Numbered from the stretch's first letter, positions 43,989 to 55,804 are shown. The stretch: 64,000 bases of DNA from Cyprinodon diabolis (GCA_030533445.1 CM060064.1:22787126-22851125), one strand, 5' to 3'. The notes: a model not told the origin generated them from the sequence alone. Numbers and translations are program-made.

Positions 43989-46525
43989 AAATTCAATTCA
44001 ATTTTTTCAATTCAGTTTATTTATATAGCGCCAAATTCACAACACATGTCATCTCAAGGCACTTTACAGTTCAACCAGATCATACAGTCAAATTGATACA
44101 AGGTTTTCTATCTAAGGAAAACCAGTTGATTGCATTGACTCATTGACTCAAATACAATCCCTCACACTAAGCATGCTTGCAGCGACAGTGGAGAGGAAAA
44201 ACTCCCTTTTAACAGGAAGAAACCTCCAGCAGAACCAGGCTCAGTGTGAGCGGCCATCTGACGAGGCCGACTGGGGTTCAAGGAGACAGAAGCAGAGATA
44301 CAAAAAGCAGCTGTAAAAGGCGGCCCAGTCCAGGAAACACACAGCCAGGCAGACGAGCTCCAAGGCAGCTCCCATGCCAGAGGATGAAGAGAGCACATCC
44401 ACCCAGCCACAGCCAGAGAAACAGGACCACACTGGAAAACAGGCCGATCTCCAACATCTACAAACAAGGGTGTTGATGGAAGCAGCACAGCTGATGTTTC
44501 TTTCCTGGATGACGTCACAGCCAAACAGGAACAGACGAGGCAAAGCTACTCTGAGGAAAAGCAGAGAGAGCAGAACGTTAGAGATTGAACTAACAGATTC
44601 TGCAGAATAGGAGAACAGAGAGAGAATGAAGCAGAAAGATGAAATGGGGGTCCCTATGTCCTCCAAAAGTCTAAGCCTATAGCAGCATAACTTTAAAGAC
44701 AGCTCAGGATAACCTGAGCCACCCTAACTATAAGCTTTATCAAAAAGGAAAGTTTTAAGCCTAGTCTTAAAAGTAGACAGAGTGTCTGCCTCACGGACTA
44801 AAACTGGTAGTTGGTTCCACAGGAGAGGAGCCTGATAACTAAAAGATCTGCCTCCCATTCTACTTTTAGAAATTCTAGGAACCACTAGTAAACCTGCAGA
44901 TTGAGAGCGAAGTGCTCTGTTAGGAACATAAGGAACAATCAGATCCCTGATATAAGATGGAGCTTGGCCATTTAAGGCTTTATATGTGAGAAGGAGGATT
45001 TTAAATTCAATTCTTGATTTAACAGGAAGCCAATGAAGAGAAGCCAGGATAGGAGAGATATGATCTCTCTTTTTAATTTTCATCAGAACTCTGGCTGCAG
45101 CATTTTGGATCAGCTGAAGGCTTTTAACTACAGTTTGTGGACTTCCTGATAGTAAAGAATTACAATAGTCCAGCCTTGAAGTAACAAATGCATGGACTAG
45201 TTTCTCAGCATCACCCCTGGACAGGAGATTTCTAATTTTTGCAATATTCCTCAGATGAAAGAAGGAAATTCTAGAAACCTCTTTGATCTGGGATTTAAAT
45301 GACAGGTCCTGATCAAAAATAACACCAAGATTTTTTACTTTATTATCTGAAATCAGTTTAATCCCATCCAAATGAAGTGACTGGCTAATCAGCTTCTTTT
45401 TCAGAGACTCTGGTCCAAAGACTATAACTTCTGTTTTGTCTGCATTCAGAAGCAGAAAGTTAAGAGTCATCCAGGTTTTTATGTCTTCAAGACATGCCTG
45501 TAATCTATGTAATGGGTTAGCTTCATCTGGATTTATAGACAGATATAGCTGGGTATCATCAGCATAACAGTGGAAATTAATCCCATGCTGTCTAATAACT
45601 CTACCAATTGGGAGCATGTATAAAGTAAAGAGAATTGGTCCTAGCACTGATCCCTGTGGTACTCCACAGGTAACCTTTGAGCGTGTTGAAGATCTATCAT
45701 TAACATAAACAAACTGAATTTGATCAGATAGATAAGATTTAAACCAGTGTAGTGCTGTTCTTTTAATTCCAACAAAATATTCAAGTCTTTCTAAAAGAAT
45801 ATTATGGTCAACTGTATCAAATGCAGCACTAAGATCCAACAGGACGAGCACAGATACAAGTCCATTATCTGAGGCCATGAGAATATCATTAGTGACTTTC
45901 ACCAGAGCTGTTTCAGTGCTATGATGAGCTCTAAAGCCAGACTGAAACTCTTCAAAAAGTTCATTATGGTGTAAGTGGTCGCAAACTTGTTTGGCAACTA
46001 CTTTCTCAAGAATTTTGGATAAGAAAGGAAGATTGGATATAGGTCTATAATTAACCAAGTCATCTGGGTCAAGAGACGGTTTCTTAAGCAGAGGTTTAAT
46101 TACAGCAACATTAAAAGCTTTAGGTACATATCCCTGTAACAGAGATAGATTAATCACATCTAAAATGGAGGAGGAGATCAAAGGGAATACCTCCTTAAAT
46201 AACCTAGTTGGAACTGGATCTAACATACAAGTTGAAGGCTTAGATGAAGACAATAATTTTGCTAATTCAGAAAGTTCAACTGGATCAAAGCAGTCTAAAC
46301 CCGGTTTAGATTCCATGACTACCTCAGGTACAATCGCGGATAGAGGAGTGCTTATGATCTTATTTTTAATAAGATCAATCTTATTTATAAAGAATCCTAT
46401 AAAATCATTGCTGCTAAGAGCAGGTGGAATGGACGGTTCAACAGAGCTATGGCTCTGGGTGAGTTTGGCAACTGTATTAAAAAGAAATCTAGGATTATTC
46501 TTATTCTCCTCTATTAATGAGGAGT
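43989..46525 (-). mobile_element. 5'-truncated L2-type LINE with open reverse transcriptase frame
   Basis: Read on the minus strand, the copy starts inside the linker between endonuclease and reverse transcriptase (about 46525), carries the open polymerase frame to 44724, then a ~0.7-kb 3' UTR. It ends in the fish L2 tail: GTAAAGTGCCTTGAGATGAC, then GGCGCTATATAAATAAACTG and TTGAA repeats at 43989-44015. 5' truncation is what target-primed reverse transcription produces. Related fragments of the same family occur at 16385-19830 and 56881-57610. The SINE at 46525 abuts its truncated end directly. Open frame and intact tail suggest a fairly recent insertion. No clean target duplication was identified. 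Confidence 0.85.
44724..46316 (-). CDS. L2-type LINE ORF2 reverse transcriptase domain, 530 codons, 5'-truncated
   Basis: The uninterrupted frame reads as a non-LTR reverse transcriptase. From the Met at 46316: NYRPISNL at residues 89-96, SGFRAHHSTETAL at 126-138, motif A VLLDLSAAFDTVDH with Asp161, motif B CGVPQGSVLGP at 217-227, motif C CYADDTQLYL at 250-259 with the catalytic Asp pair 253-254, then the thumb and C-terminal blocks HISPILASLHWLPV and FSYQAPLLWNQLP. The frame stays open upstream of this Met to about 46525 (peptide FINKIDLIKNKIISTPLSAI), so the Met is internal, not a true start. The endonuclease domain is missing because the copy is 5'-truncated. The enzyme would copy LINE RNA at a nicked target. 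All catalytic residues are kept, but no promoter is present. Confidence 0.9.
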   Translation of the reverse strand: MESKPGLDCFDPVELSELAKLLSSSKPSTCMLDPVPTRLFKEVFPLISSSILDVINLSLLQGYVPKAFNVAVIKPLLKKPSLDPDDLVNYRPISNLPFLSKILEKVVAKQVCDHLHHNELFEEFQSGFRAHHSTETALVKVTNDILMASDNGLVSVLVLLDLSAAFDTVDHNILLERLEYFVGIKRTALHWFKSYLSDQIQFVYVNDRSSTRSKVTCGVPQGSVLGPILFTLYMLPIGRVIRQHGINFHCYADDTQLYLSINPDEANPLHRLQACLEDIKTWMTLNFLLLNADKTEVIVFGPESLKKKLISQSLHLDGIKLISDNKVKNLGVIFDQDLSFKSQIKEVSRISFFHLRNIAKIRNLLSRGDAEKLVHAFVTSRLDYCNSLLSGSPQTVVKSLQLIQNAAARVLMKIKKRDHISPILASLHWLPVKSRIEFKILLLTYKALNGQAPSYIRDLIVPYVPNRALRSQSAGLLVVPRISKSRMGGRSFSYQAPLLWNQLPVLVREADTLSTFKTRLKTFLFDKAYS

Positions 46526-46804
46526 AAATGACCTGTACTTATATAACACTTTTTCAAGTCAGGAGACTTGACCAAAGCACTTTATACTATATTCACAGTG
46601 ACAGTGGCAAGCTACATTGTAGCCACAGCTGGCCTGGGGTTCACTGACTGAAGCGAAGCTGCCACACACAAGAGCCACCATGCTGTTACCATGAAGTACC
46701 TTGCCCAACTGCGTTAAGTTACTTAAAGCCGGAGTCTAGGCTTAAACCAAAAACCCTCTGGTTGCGGGGCAAATTCCATCATCCAAAGTCACTGTCTCCC
46801 CCAC
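46525..46804 (-). mobile_element. tRNA-derived SINE (family shared with 28984-29248)
   Basis: Minus-strand reading from about 46804: tRNA-like head GGGGGAGACAGTGACTTTGG, the conserved body TTGGGCAAGGTACTTCATGG, the core GCTACAATGTAGCTTGCCAC, and the tail AAAGTGCTTTGG ... ATATAAGTACAGGTCATTTA ending at 46525. Body and tail match the SINE at 28984-29248. The tail meets the truncated L2 end with no spacer, so the L2 and SINE insertions share a breakpoint. The B box is degenerate. Confidence 0.65.
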
Positions 46805-46864
46805 ATGATGTTGGAAAATAAATTTTAATTATAAGACGTTGCCATTACAGACCTGTACCCTCTT

Positions 46865-47556
46865 CTGTCCTACACTTATATTACCAGTATTGTAACTAGT
46901 TATTTGTATAAAAGACAGCTGTCCACAGGCTAAAACAGACAGACTCCAAACTCAGTGATGTCCAAAGATCATCGAATGACACCATGAAGAAAACTGTAGA
47001 CCTACACCAGGTTGTGAAGAGTGAATCCACAAAAGAAGGTTGGTGTGAAAAAAATCAAATGAGGGAACTTTTGTATCAAAATGGAAGACATGCAAGAACA
47101 TTTTAGAGACACCCTTGAACCGGGCCCACATGCAAGATCTTACCCAGGGTGGTAAAAATGATCATTATAAAAAGGTAAGCTACACAAAAGGACCTGATGA
47201 ACAACTTGCAGAGAGTTGGGATCAAAGTAACAAAGGCTACCGGAAGTAACACAGCACACCGCAAGGTACTCAAAACCTATGACCCCTGTGTAGGCCAGTA
47301 CATGTCCAGACCTATCTAAAGTTTGCTAGAGGGCACATGGATGATCCAGAAGAGAATTGTGAGACTATCATGTGGTCAGATAAAACCAAAATATTTTATT
47401 AAGTTTTGTATTAAGAAGAACGCTGAGTGCATCTAAAGTTCACCATATCTACTGTGATGCATGCCGATGGAAATATCATGATTTGGGCTGTTTTGCTGCA
47501 AAAGGGGACAAGATCCATGTTAAGGAAAGAATGACCTGGGCGCTTTAAAGTTTATT
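46865..47556 (+). pseudogene. Tc1/mariner transposase, degraded fragment
   Basis: The plus strand retains Tc1-family text in order: a leader GGTTATTTGTATAAAAGAC-like segment near 46890, CACCATGAAGAAAACTGTAG at 46980 (helix-turn-helix region), CAAAGTAACAAAGGCTACC, CCAGTACATGTCCAGACCTA, GTTTGCTAGAGGGCACATGG, GTGGTCAGATAAAACCAAAA (the second catalytic Asp region, normally WSDETK), and ATCATGATTTGGGCTGTTTT. Many frameshifts and stops break the frame, and the similarity ends at about 47556 before the third catalytic residue. No inverted repeats were found. It is a long-dead copy. Confidence 0.8.
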
Positions 47557-48000
47557 AATGTCCAATGCACATATATGTGACACACAATATAAAATTAAAG
47601 TTAACAATAATAGACTAGATGAAACACAATACTAAGGCCATCATAAACATTGGGCTCGGATATAAGCAGGACCCCCTTGTTCCATGGTGTTAGCAATAAC
47701 TAGAGACGTAAACTACACACCCGTGCTACTCTCAGTCAGCCAAATAACACGTTACTCAACCATACCAGAAGCAAAAAAACTTGCTGAAATACAGGAGGGA
47801 GTGGAATGTTTATAATGAATGATAATTTGATTAATCAACCTCATAGTATTAGCCAGTATAAATATGTATGGCATTTTAAAAAGGAATCATGCCAATAGAA
47901 TTAATGAATAAAATAAATTTAGAAATATACTGTATTAAATTAACAAATTATATTGCTTAAAGCATAAAGATAAGTAACATAATAAAAAAAAACTGTAGCC
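47557..48000. other. No gene seen
   Basis: AT-rich sequence between the Tc1 remnant and the TA microsatellite. Confidence 0.5.
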
Positions 48001-48011
48001 TATATATATAA

Positions 48012-48087
<76 letters not shown>
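48001..48087. repeat. (TA)n microsatellite, insertion site of a hAT
   Basis: Nearly pure TA dinucleotides with two interruptions near the left end. The same repeat resumes at 48794, on the other side of the hAT. Confidence 0.95.
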
Positions 48088-48090
<3 letters not shown>

Positions 48091-48793
48091 GGGTGGAACG
48101 GTTCACAAAATCCACGGTTCGGTGCGGTTCACGGTTTCGTGGTCACGGTTTTCGGGTCGGTTCGGTATATGTTGATTGTTACACCGAAATCCCCCAAAAA
48201 TTAATGAAATAAATTAAAAAATCCCAAAAAATTAATGAATTGTATTTATTTTTAATGATCCGCGGAAACCCTGGATCATTTACGCATGTTTTGTTGCTTT
48301 GAATTTAATCATCTCGCGCATGGAACTCAGAGCGGGGTGGCCGGGAGCCACAGCAGAGGCTGTAGGCATTGCTATGCGCAGGCGGTCTGGAGCGCAGTGG
48401 AGCGGAGTGCTGACGGAGTATGTTGCACGCTGTTGCACTTTTATCCACAACTTTCTTTCTGCCGTCATCGTAGGTCACTCTCAATGCAAAGTGGTCCCAT
48501 ACAGCAGACCTATAAAGTGCTGCTGGCGCGTCTTCCCACACTACCCACACAATTCTCCACAACAACTGATTTTTTTTCTGCTACACCCGGCTAAGCTGCT
48601 TCGCTTCTTCTTCTTCTTGTTAACTACTGGTGGTTGGCTTTGGTCGCAGTACCGCCACCTTCTGCTCTGGAATGTACACGCTTCGCCTATAAGAAAAAGG
48701 AGCAGCGCATGAACCGAACGCAACACACGCAAATCGAACCGAGACAGTCTACCCGAACGGTTCGAACGGTTTTCATAAACCGTTCCATCCCTG
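48088..48793 (-). mobile_element. hAT derivative (706 bp) inserted in a TA microsatellite
   Basis: Starts TAGGGGTGGAACGGTTCAC and ends AAACCGTTCCATCCCTG, an inverted repeat of about 17 bp that is characteristic of one hAT group. ATATATAT lies on both sides (48080-48087 and 48794-48801), consistent with an 8-bp duplication, though the repeat context makes this weak on its own. The minus strand encodes a BED-finger transposase N-terminus (48305-48565). The catalytic core is missing, so it is a deletion derivative. The sub-terminal right end repeats CGAAC(G)GTT motifs. Confidence 0.82.
48305..48565 (-). pseudogene. hAT transposase N-terminus (BED zinc finger), decayed
   Basis: The minus frame contains SAVWDHFALRVTYDDGRKKVV then DKSATACNILRQHS. 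This is the ZBED/hAT pattern: aromatic W-x-x-F, a spacer, and the Cys region, but the second Cys of the expected CxxC is replaced or shifted and the His pair is lost behind a frameshift. Position near the right terminus, reading inward, fits the first coding exon. It cannot fold a complete finger. Confidence 0.6.
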
Positions 48794-48801
48794 ATATATA
48801 T

Positions 48802-51065
48802 ATACATATGTTTCCATTTCTTTCTTTGAAAAACTTAATAGAGCCTTCTTTGTGTTCTGTTTAAATATGTTGATATCTTTAAGGGATATAATGATAAGGG
48901 ATAGTTTCAAAAAGAATGAGGAGTGACCTATAAATAACAAAATGCTTGATCTCATTGACAAAGAATATGGCACACACATTTATATTGGATATTTTTCTCA
49001 TTATTTGATAAATTCATGTGTTTGAAGTTTATTGTAACTCCATATTAATTTATATCAAGCGATGACAAATTACAAGCTTTATGTATGACTAAGTACTTTC
49101 TTGATTAGCCTTTTACAAAAATATAAAATTTGAGAAGTTGAAGAGATAAAAGAAAATGCTGCTGTAGGCACACTATCCATTCAGAGGTATGCAACTTGAG
49201 CAGTGGTGATAAGACATTTTCCTTTTTTTGTTTTCTGTAAGGTGGAATCTTAATCTGGAAGCTACATTTTGGCTGGGGTAAAGTCACTGGGTATGCCACC
49301 ACCATACTGCCACCACCATCATACCAACATGTTTTCATGCAACAATAAAATTTTACACTCATTAAACTACCTTTAAACCGAACTAGTTGCACTTTCAGTT
49401 ATTGAGGGAAAACAGTATAGGGGGTTGAGAATTTTACTAGTAAAAAAAAAAAACAGATGAAAGAGAAAATATGTATACTTATTTACACTAACACGTGTAT
49501 CCCTATCAAATGATCAAAATATTCAAGTGGCACACACATCATAGATTATCAAGTATCACCCTCAGGGCTGGCTCAAGTTATAATTAAGCCTTATTCATTG
49601 TATTGTTGCAGGTTCTTTGTCAATCTCGTAGATTTAACTTAATTCACTCAAATATCAGGTTAAATCAATTACAAAGATGAGGGGATGCAACAAAAAGAGG
49701 CCAGATGCGCAGTAAGCTGAGCCTCTCTGTAAGAAGCTATTAGTGCTCACATTAAAGTCTGAAGAAAATCACTGATGCTGTTGTTAAGATCTTTAGATCT
49801 GCAAGATCTATGTAACTCCTACATAGCTCTGAGTGGAGACTGGAAGTCAACACCAGTGGTTCTACTGGGTTAGTTTAATACCCATTTCTGCTGCTAGTTA
49901 GTGAACAATAAGGTGAGAGTGGGCAGGCATTCAGAATTTATGATGCTATCACAGCAAATATTTAAACCACAGCTCTACACTTCTCAGCTGAACATCCATT
50001 ATCACTGGTAATATATCCTCTCAGCATTTCTCCATTATGAACCCTCACACAAACATTTTGATTTTTTTTAATACACAACAGAAAACACCTTGGAATCAGT
50101 TAGTCTTGTCACTTTACCATAAAGCAACAGGTAAGGGTCTGCAGCTTGCCCTTCATGGCGGTTTAAGAGAATTTTCTTTCAAATTCATACCAATGCAGAC
50201 ACTGTGAATTTTAGCCAGTCCTGGGGCTGTCTGGCTAAACATCTGTCTGTGCATGGGCTCTGAGATGAGGACAGTCATTGTAATCCCTTCCACGGGGGGA
50301 GAATAAGTAGCTCACAAGAGTGCAGTGTGGCTGCTACAGCAGGCCAGGCTTGACAGGCGTGCTCTTGAAAAGTTGCTGTGCTGTGAGTGACTGTCCTATC
50401 CCTCCTGTCTAGCCCTTATCTAGTTCACTCAGCCGCAGCCATGGAAGACACACACACTCACTCACCCGCACAACATTCATACAGTTTTGTGCTGCAACAA
50501 CTGTCTCCCTCAGTCACCTCTGTTCTCTGCCTTCTCATGTTGGATGATGTGTGTTTGATGGCCGAAATCACCGCACTTGCTTCCTCCCTCTGCCCAACCT
50601 GGGGGCGTGGGTGGGTGGTTGGAGGGGATGAGGAGTTTAGTGAGTCGCATTTTTGTACTACTCAACATCTTCAGAGAAGATGTAGTGCAGCTGATCTGTT
50701 GTTTTGCTTGTTTAGTTGCGTGTCCCTCTTAATTAGCTCCATGGACAAACAGTTATAATGTGCCCCCTCAAAGCCACTGCAGCTAATCAGGGATGCCGAG
50801 GAGCCTGAGATGAAGAGCAGAGTGATGCTGACCTCAAAATGTCAGCTGGTGTTGCATTACTTATTGTTTACTCTCACTGTTCCATGCTGGACTGCTCATG
50901 ATTATGCTTGAGGCTATTTACATATTTGAACTCTGTTTTTTGTACAGTGTCATTTCTGAAAAAAAAAAGAAAAAGGATTTGAAAACGAGGTTCAGTCTTT
51001 TTCTTTTTAAAAGTTAGAAGCTCATTATGGGGAACAGGTGATCTTCATAGCTTTAGTTATGAAAC
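48802..51065. other. No gene supported
   Basis: AT-rich, no repeat family recognised. 50140-50830 has balanced composition with CA-rich and GC-rich patches; the 123-codon plus frame at 50387-50758 has no domain or splice context. It could hold conserved non-coding DNA. Confidence 0.4.
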
Positions 51066-52087
51066 TCAGGCTATGTGCAGACCTTGATGCTCAATTCCGA
51101 TTTTTTTGTGAAATCCGATTTTTTTGCGTTGCCGTTGACATTTCCAAATATATGCGACTTGCATGCAATCTCCTGTGTGAACTGCAGTGATACAACGCAA
51201 GAGTCCCGCATGCGCAGTAGAGGACGCGATGACATCACAGGCCAGCGTGCTCGGTGTTTATGGAGGTAAACATGGATGGTACTGTAGTGCCGGAGCGCAT
51301 CTAGCCATCTTTTCCAACCATAAAAACACAATCTTTTCAAGATGGTTAAACACAAATACTGCTCTCTACATCATTGTCCGCCATGGTTGTTGTATTTCTT
51401 GCCGCTTCTTCAGAGCAAGACCCAGAAAAGTGACCTTTGTCGGGTATTAATGCGACCTGGCCGTTCAGACACAGGTCGCATTTGAAAAGATCAGATTCGT
51501 ATAAGATTCAGGATCACATAGCTATGGCTATGTTCACACTGCAGCCTGAAGTGACTCAAATCCGATTTTTTTCCAATGCGAACCAGGCCACTTGGCTATG
51601 TGGTCCTGAATCTGATACGAATCTGATCTTTTCAAATATGTCACTATTCTGTTTCTTGCTACACAGAAGCGGCAAGAAAAACAACAACAATGGTGGACGA
51701 TAATGCGGAGAGCAGAATTTTTTTAACCATCTTGAAAAGATTTAGGTTTTAAGGTTTGGAACGATCGCCAGATGCGCTCCGGCACTACCATCCATGTTTT
51801 CTTCTGTAAACACAGAGCACGCTGGCCTGTGATGTCATTGTGTCCTCCACTGCATATATTTTGAAATGTGAACGGCAATGCAGAAAAAAAATTGCATTTC
51901 ACAAAAAAATTGGAATTGAGCATCAAGGCCTGCAGTGTGAAAGTAGCCTAAGTGGCCTGGGTCGCATTGGAAAAAAAGTTGGATTTCTGTTGTTTGGACT
52001 GCCATCAAAAGATCAGATCCAGGTCTCATATGTGGCAAAAAAATGGATTTGGGTCACTTCAGACTGCAGGGTGAACGTAGCCTCAGT
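51066..52087. mobile_element. Cluster of inverted copies of one DNA element
   Basis: Two ~450-bp copies face each other around about 51535. Shared text includes GGTACTGTAGTGCCGGAGCG / the inverted CGCTCCGGCACTACCATCC, the inverted GCCAGCGTGCTCGGTGTTTA, and terminal AATTCCGATTTTTTTGTGAA. A third, end-only piece follows at 51945-52087 (AAGTGGCCTGGGTCGCATTG, GGGTCACTTCAGACTGCAGG). Ends contain CTATGTTCACACTGCAGCC, a known style of fish MITE terminus. Both inner copies keep a short exon-like peptide: plus strand MVDDNAESRIFLTILKRF at about 51691, and its minus-strand counterpart TILKRLCFYGWKRWLDAL. No transposase core. Superfamily not certain. Confidence 0.65.
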
Positions 52088-55000
52088 GTCCTTTTGGGAG
52101 ACTTTGGTTAAGAAATATCAGATCCATTCATGTGTTTAGGGGTTAGATGGAACTTTCCAGAATTCTATTTGAATACATGTTGGCATTCAGTCAGAGAGCA
52201 AAGGAGAAACAGTGAAACGGAAATGGAAAAAAGGTGACACTGGTCAGTCACCATAATCTTAGTGATTGATGGTAGTGTTGCAATGATCTCTATCAAAATG
52301 CAGCTGTCTATAAGGATATTCCCCACACAACTCCTAGTAATTGTGATGACATGCAGATGAACAGAGAGAAAGTAAAAATGTAATTTCAGAGAAGTCCTCA
52401 GTCCTTGTCTGATTAATTCTCTCCACTAAGTCTACCGACATTTCCTAATGGGTTTTCATTTTTTCCCCCCAAACTCTTTCCATATTTGAACATAGATTAA
52501 ACACAGCTCCAACAGATGTTCAGAGCTAGGACTTTTGTGATATAAGCTAAATCTGCTTTTAACTTCTACATAGCTTTCTCCCTGAGCTGTCTGTTGAGCT
52601 CCTCATTTGACACCAATGTCGAATGCACACCTAAGCTATTTGCAGAACAGATTAAACTCACATGGAGTCGGTGTTTACAAATGAAGTGACTTCTAAAGGC
52701 CCAAATTAAATATATTTCATGTAAGGGTGCATAAAAAGGGGTTTGAACATAATCACGGGCCACATGTATCTGATCTTTATTTATAAAAACTTTAAAAAAA
52801 AGAAACACCTATCCCTTTCTAGATCTGTTGGCTACAATGATAAACAACTTCTTCAACCATATTTGTACTATTTTGAAAAAGGCTTGAAAACATTTTTTAT
52901 TTGCCCCACATTTTTAGGTAGGTATACTACTCTCTTATTCTCCATCACAATGCATGATCTATTTCCATCATATCCCAGAACTATCAAGCACAAAAGCAGC
53001 CTTTTCACATCTTCCCTCTTATATATTTGCAAGTAAGGATGAGGAACGGGATTTATTCAACTTCTACATCGCTCTATGAATCCCCAAAGGTTTTTAGTTG
53101 CACCATTTGTGGTCAGTGACATACAGGCCATGCGTACACACACACACAAATGAAAGCTTAGGAGGGAATAAAAGAAAAATATTTATTCTAAAAGGACTTG
53201 GGATATGTTTTTTGTACAGTCATCATGTAAATGCTCTTGTATTTTACGAAAAATTATTCGTACAACAAAATAATTTTCAAATAAGGAAAAAGCCAACCTT
53301 CAGTCTTCTATTTGTGGTCTACTTCACCTGCAAATTTAAAAGATGTGCAAAACTGAGAGCATACAACTCCTTCATTGATTTTCATTTTAAAACAACATGC
53401 TAATAAACAGTTTTTTTTTAATAACACCAAAAAAGAAAAACTTGAGTACAACTTTTAGCTCAACGTGCACCAATCACACATTCAAAAATGTTACAATTCT
53501 ATCTTAGAAATCCTAAAGAAATTGGGGAAAAAGATTAAAATGAATGGGTGTACTACATTAGTGAGCAAAGAAAGCAATAAGAAGTTGGTGAGGGAATGAA
53601 TGAATGAACGCAGCATTTAGACATAAAATTTGGAAAGATATTTCTCCATTTTTTAGCTTTCTTTTTCATACCTATCAGTATCTGAAAAAACACTAAAACT
53701 TGTCCTCAATTTCTAAAAACCGTGTACTTATTCCACTAATTAAAAATAACACCAAATTCTTGTCTTACCCTGTCAACCCATTCATTATTTTGAAAGTTTG
53801 AATGTTTAATTTTTTTTTCTGTATCGGTTTAAGCAAACCAACTGCAGACATCTTTCACAGTCACCAGCTGTTTTTCATCTGCTTGTTGCTACTGGAAATG
53901 ATGGCACTTACACCCCAAGGGTCCTTTTTCAGCCTTGATGGAGCTAGCTATCTATTCTGAGCCCCTTGGCTGTTTATACCTCACCTAAAAGCATGGCCAA
54001 AATCTGTCAGTGTGGCCACTATCTCACTGTGGTCTCGTCTGTGTGACTGGCTCCAGGGAAAGAAAGCAAGGGCAATAGTGGTTTTGGGTGATATTTATGA
54101 TTTCAAGTTTCACCCCCATCCCTTGATCTCCATGAGTCCTATGGTTGAGTGATAATGGAACAAAGCTTTGGTTTAATCATCTATGTGTGTCACATGTCCA
54201 ACCCCCTCCCTGCCTCCAATGTAAATCATCTGCGTCACACTAACTGGAGCACATAGTCACTATGGCCCTTGGTTCTGTCTTGCCAGTGCCAGCTCTGAAT
54301 CCAATGCATGTCCAGGGGGAGGGAAGACAGGGCACAGAGGGCTTTGCTTAGATCTTCTCTTCCTGCCCCCGAAGCTTGACGAGTTCCTGCTTTGCATGGC
54401 TGCCCTGTCTGAGGATGTTTACTCTTAATTGAGCTGCTCACTCATCCTCTGGCCCCCAGGGGACACCTCTGTGTCACTTCCAATGATTAACCTAAATTTC
54501 ATCCGTTGTGCAGGACTGCTGCCAGATCTGGTAAGGCCACAAATTATGTGTTGAGACATGAACAATAAAAGAGCAAGGAAGAGGAAAGGAGATGGAGTAA
54601 GCGAAAGGGAATGGCACAGTTTGATAAGTGAAGCATAGGAAATCCACCCATCAATATTCACATATGCACATAGAAAAGGACAGATGAGGAGGGAGATTAT
54701 TAGGTAAAAGGCACAATTTTCATGCCTCAGCAAAAGCCTTGCTGCACTGATGTCACACAGTTGGTCAAGTGCATTTAAAAATGGCCTCTTGTAAGGCTGA
54801 CTTCCATTAAATTGCGCTGGTGCAGACCAATTCAGGCTTTTTAGCTCTGGCCTAGCTCCAGAGGGAAACACGTCCTTAATGCATGGAGCTTTCTGAGTTT
54901 GTCGAAGGCTAGGTTGCTCATTTCCACCCTTCAGTAAGTAGCAAGAGATCAAAGGCAGTGAGTGAAGAGCTGTTCTGTTCAGTTGTACATCGAGCCAATC

Positions 55001-55804
55001 AGACCTTCCACTTATTGGCACTCACAGAAGCAGTATAAATCACGTCAAATAGCATTGACCAGAGCCTTAGTCATGAACAGCAGCTCACAACAACACATGG
55101 ATTTGCTGTTGTCTTTGATCAATGTGAACTTATTTAAAAGCTTAGAAAGAACCCATGTGTTTCCCCTTTTTACAGAGTTCAAGAATTTTGACAGTTTTTT
55201 CATGTTTAAATTCACACTTGCTTTTTCATGTCTTTTCTCATTTGTCTACACCCCCACCCCACAAGGCACTAATGAAGAAGTGATAGACATAGGGAGTTTG
55301 TGGGCCAGCAACCATGAAATGAGCGAAGATCATCTGTTTTGCCATCTGCTTGCATGAGAGCATGGATGTAATGACTGTAGTTTTGCCCAGCCTAGTTGTG
55401 CCCAGGGTCGCGGGAAAGATGCATGATAAAGTATGCATGCTCCCACCACGCGGACACAAGTAAGTGCACACTGTTAGTCATATGCACAAGCTTATATCCT
55501 ACACCGCCCTCTCCCCTACGGATATTTTGACAGTTGTGCCGTGCCTTGCCCTTTTCACAGTGTCTCGCCCTTTGTCAAAGTATAACAAAAACTTCAATGT
55601 GTTATGTTGGATTTTTTGTGAAAATCAGCAAATTAATAGGATATAAACGTGAAGTGGAAAAAAAGATAGAAGGTTTTCTAATATTTTACCAAAAAATATC
55701 TGAAAAGTGTGCCATCTGTTTGAAGTTGGTTGGATTCAAAACCAAGTCAAATAATTTGATGCACTTGGTTTGACAATACCTCCTCGAAAGGGATGGCCCG
55801 TTTT
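52088..55804. other. No gene supported; possible conserved non-coding DNA
   Basis: 52090-53900 is AT-rich filler. 53900-55020 is more GC-balanced. It carries a 198-codon minus frame (54425-55021) with one hydrophobic stretch but no domain, no splice frame and no homology I recognise; conserved regulatory DNA is as likely. Nothing firmer is seen. Confidence 0.4.

Noticed and set aside
46165..46527. 120-codon plus-strand frame
   Set aside because: Antisense shadow of the L2 reverse transcriptase frame.
50387..50758. 123-codon plus frame
   Set aside because: No domain; serine/leucine-rich text typical of non-coding frames.
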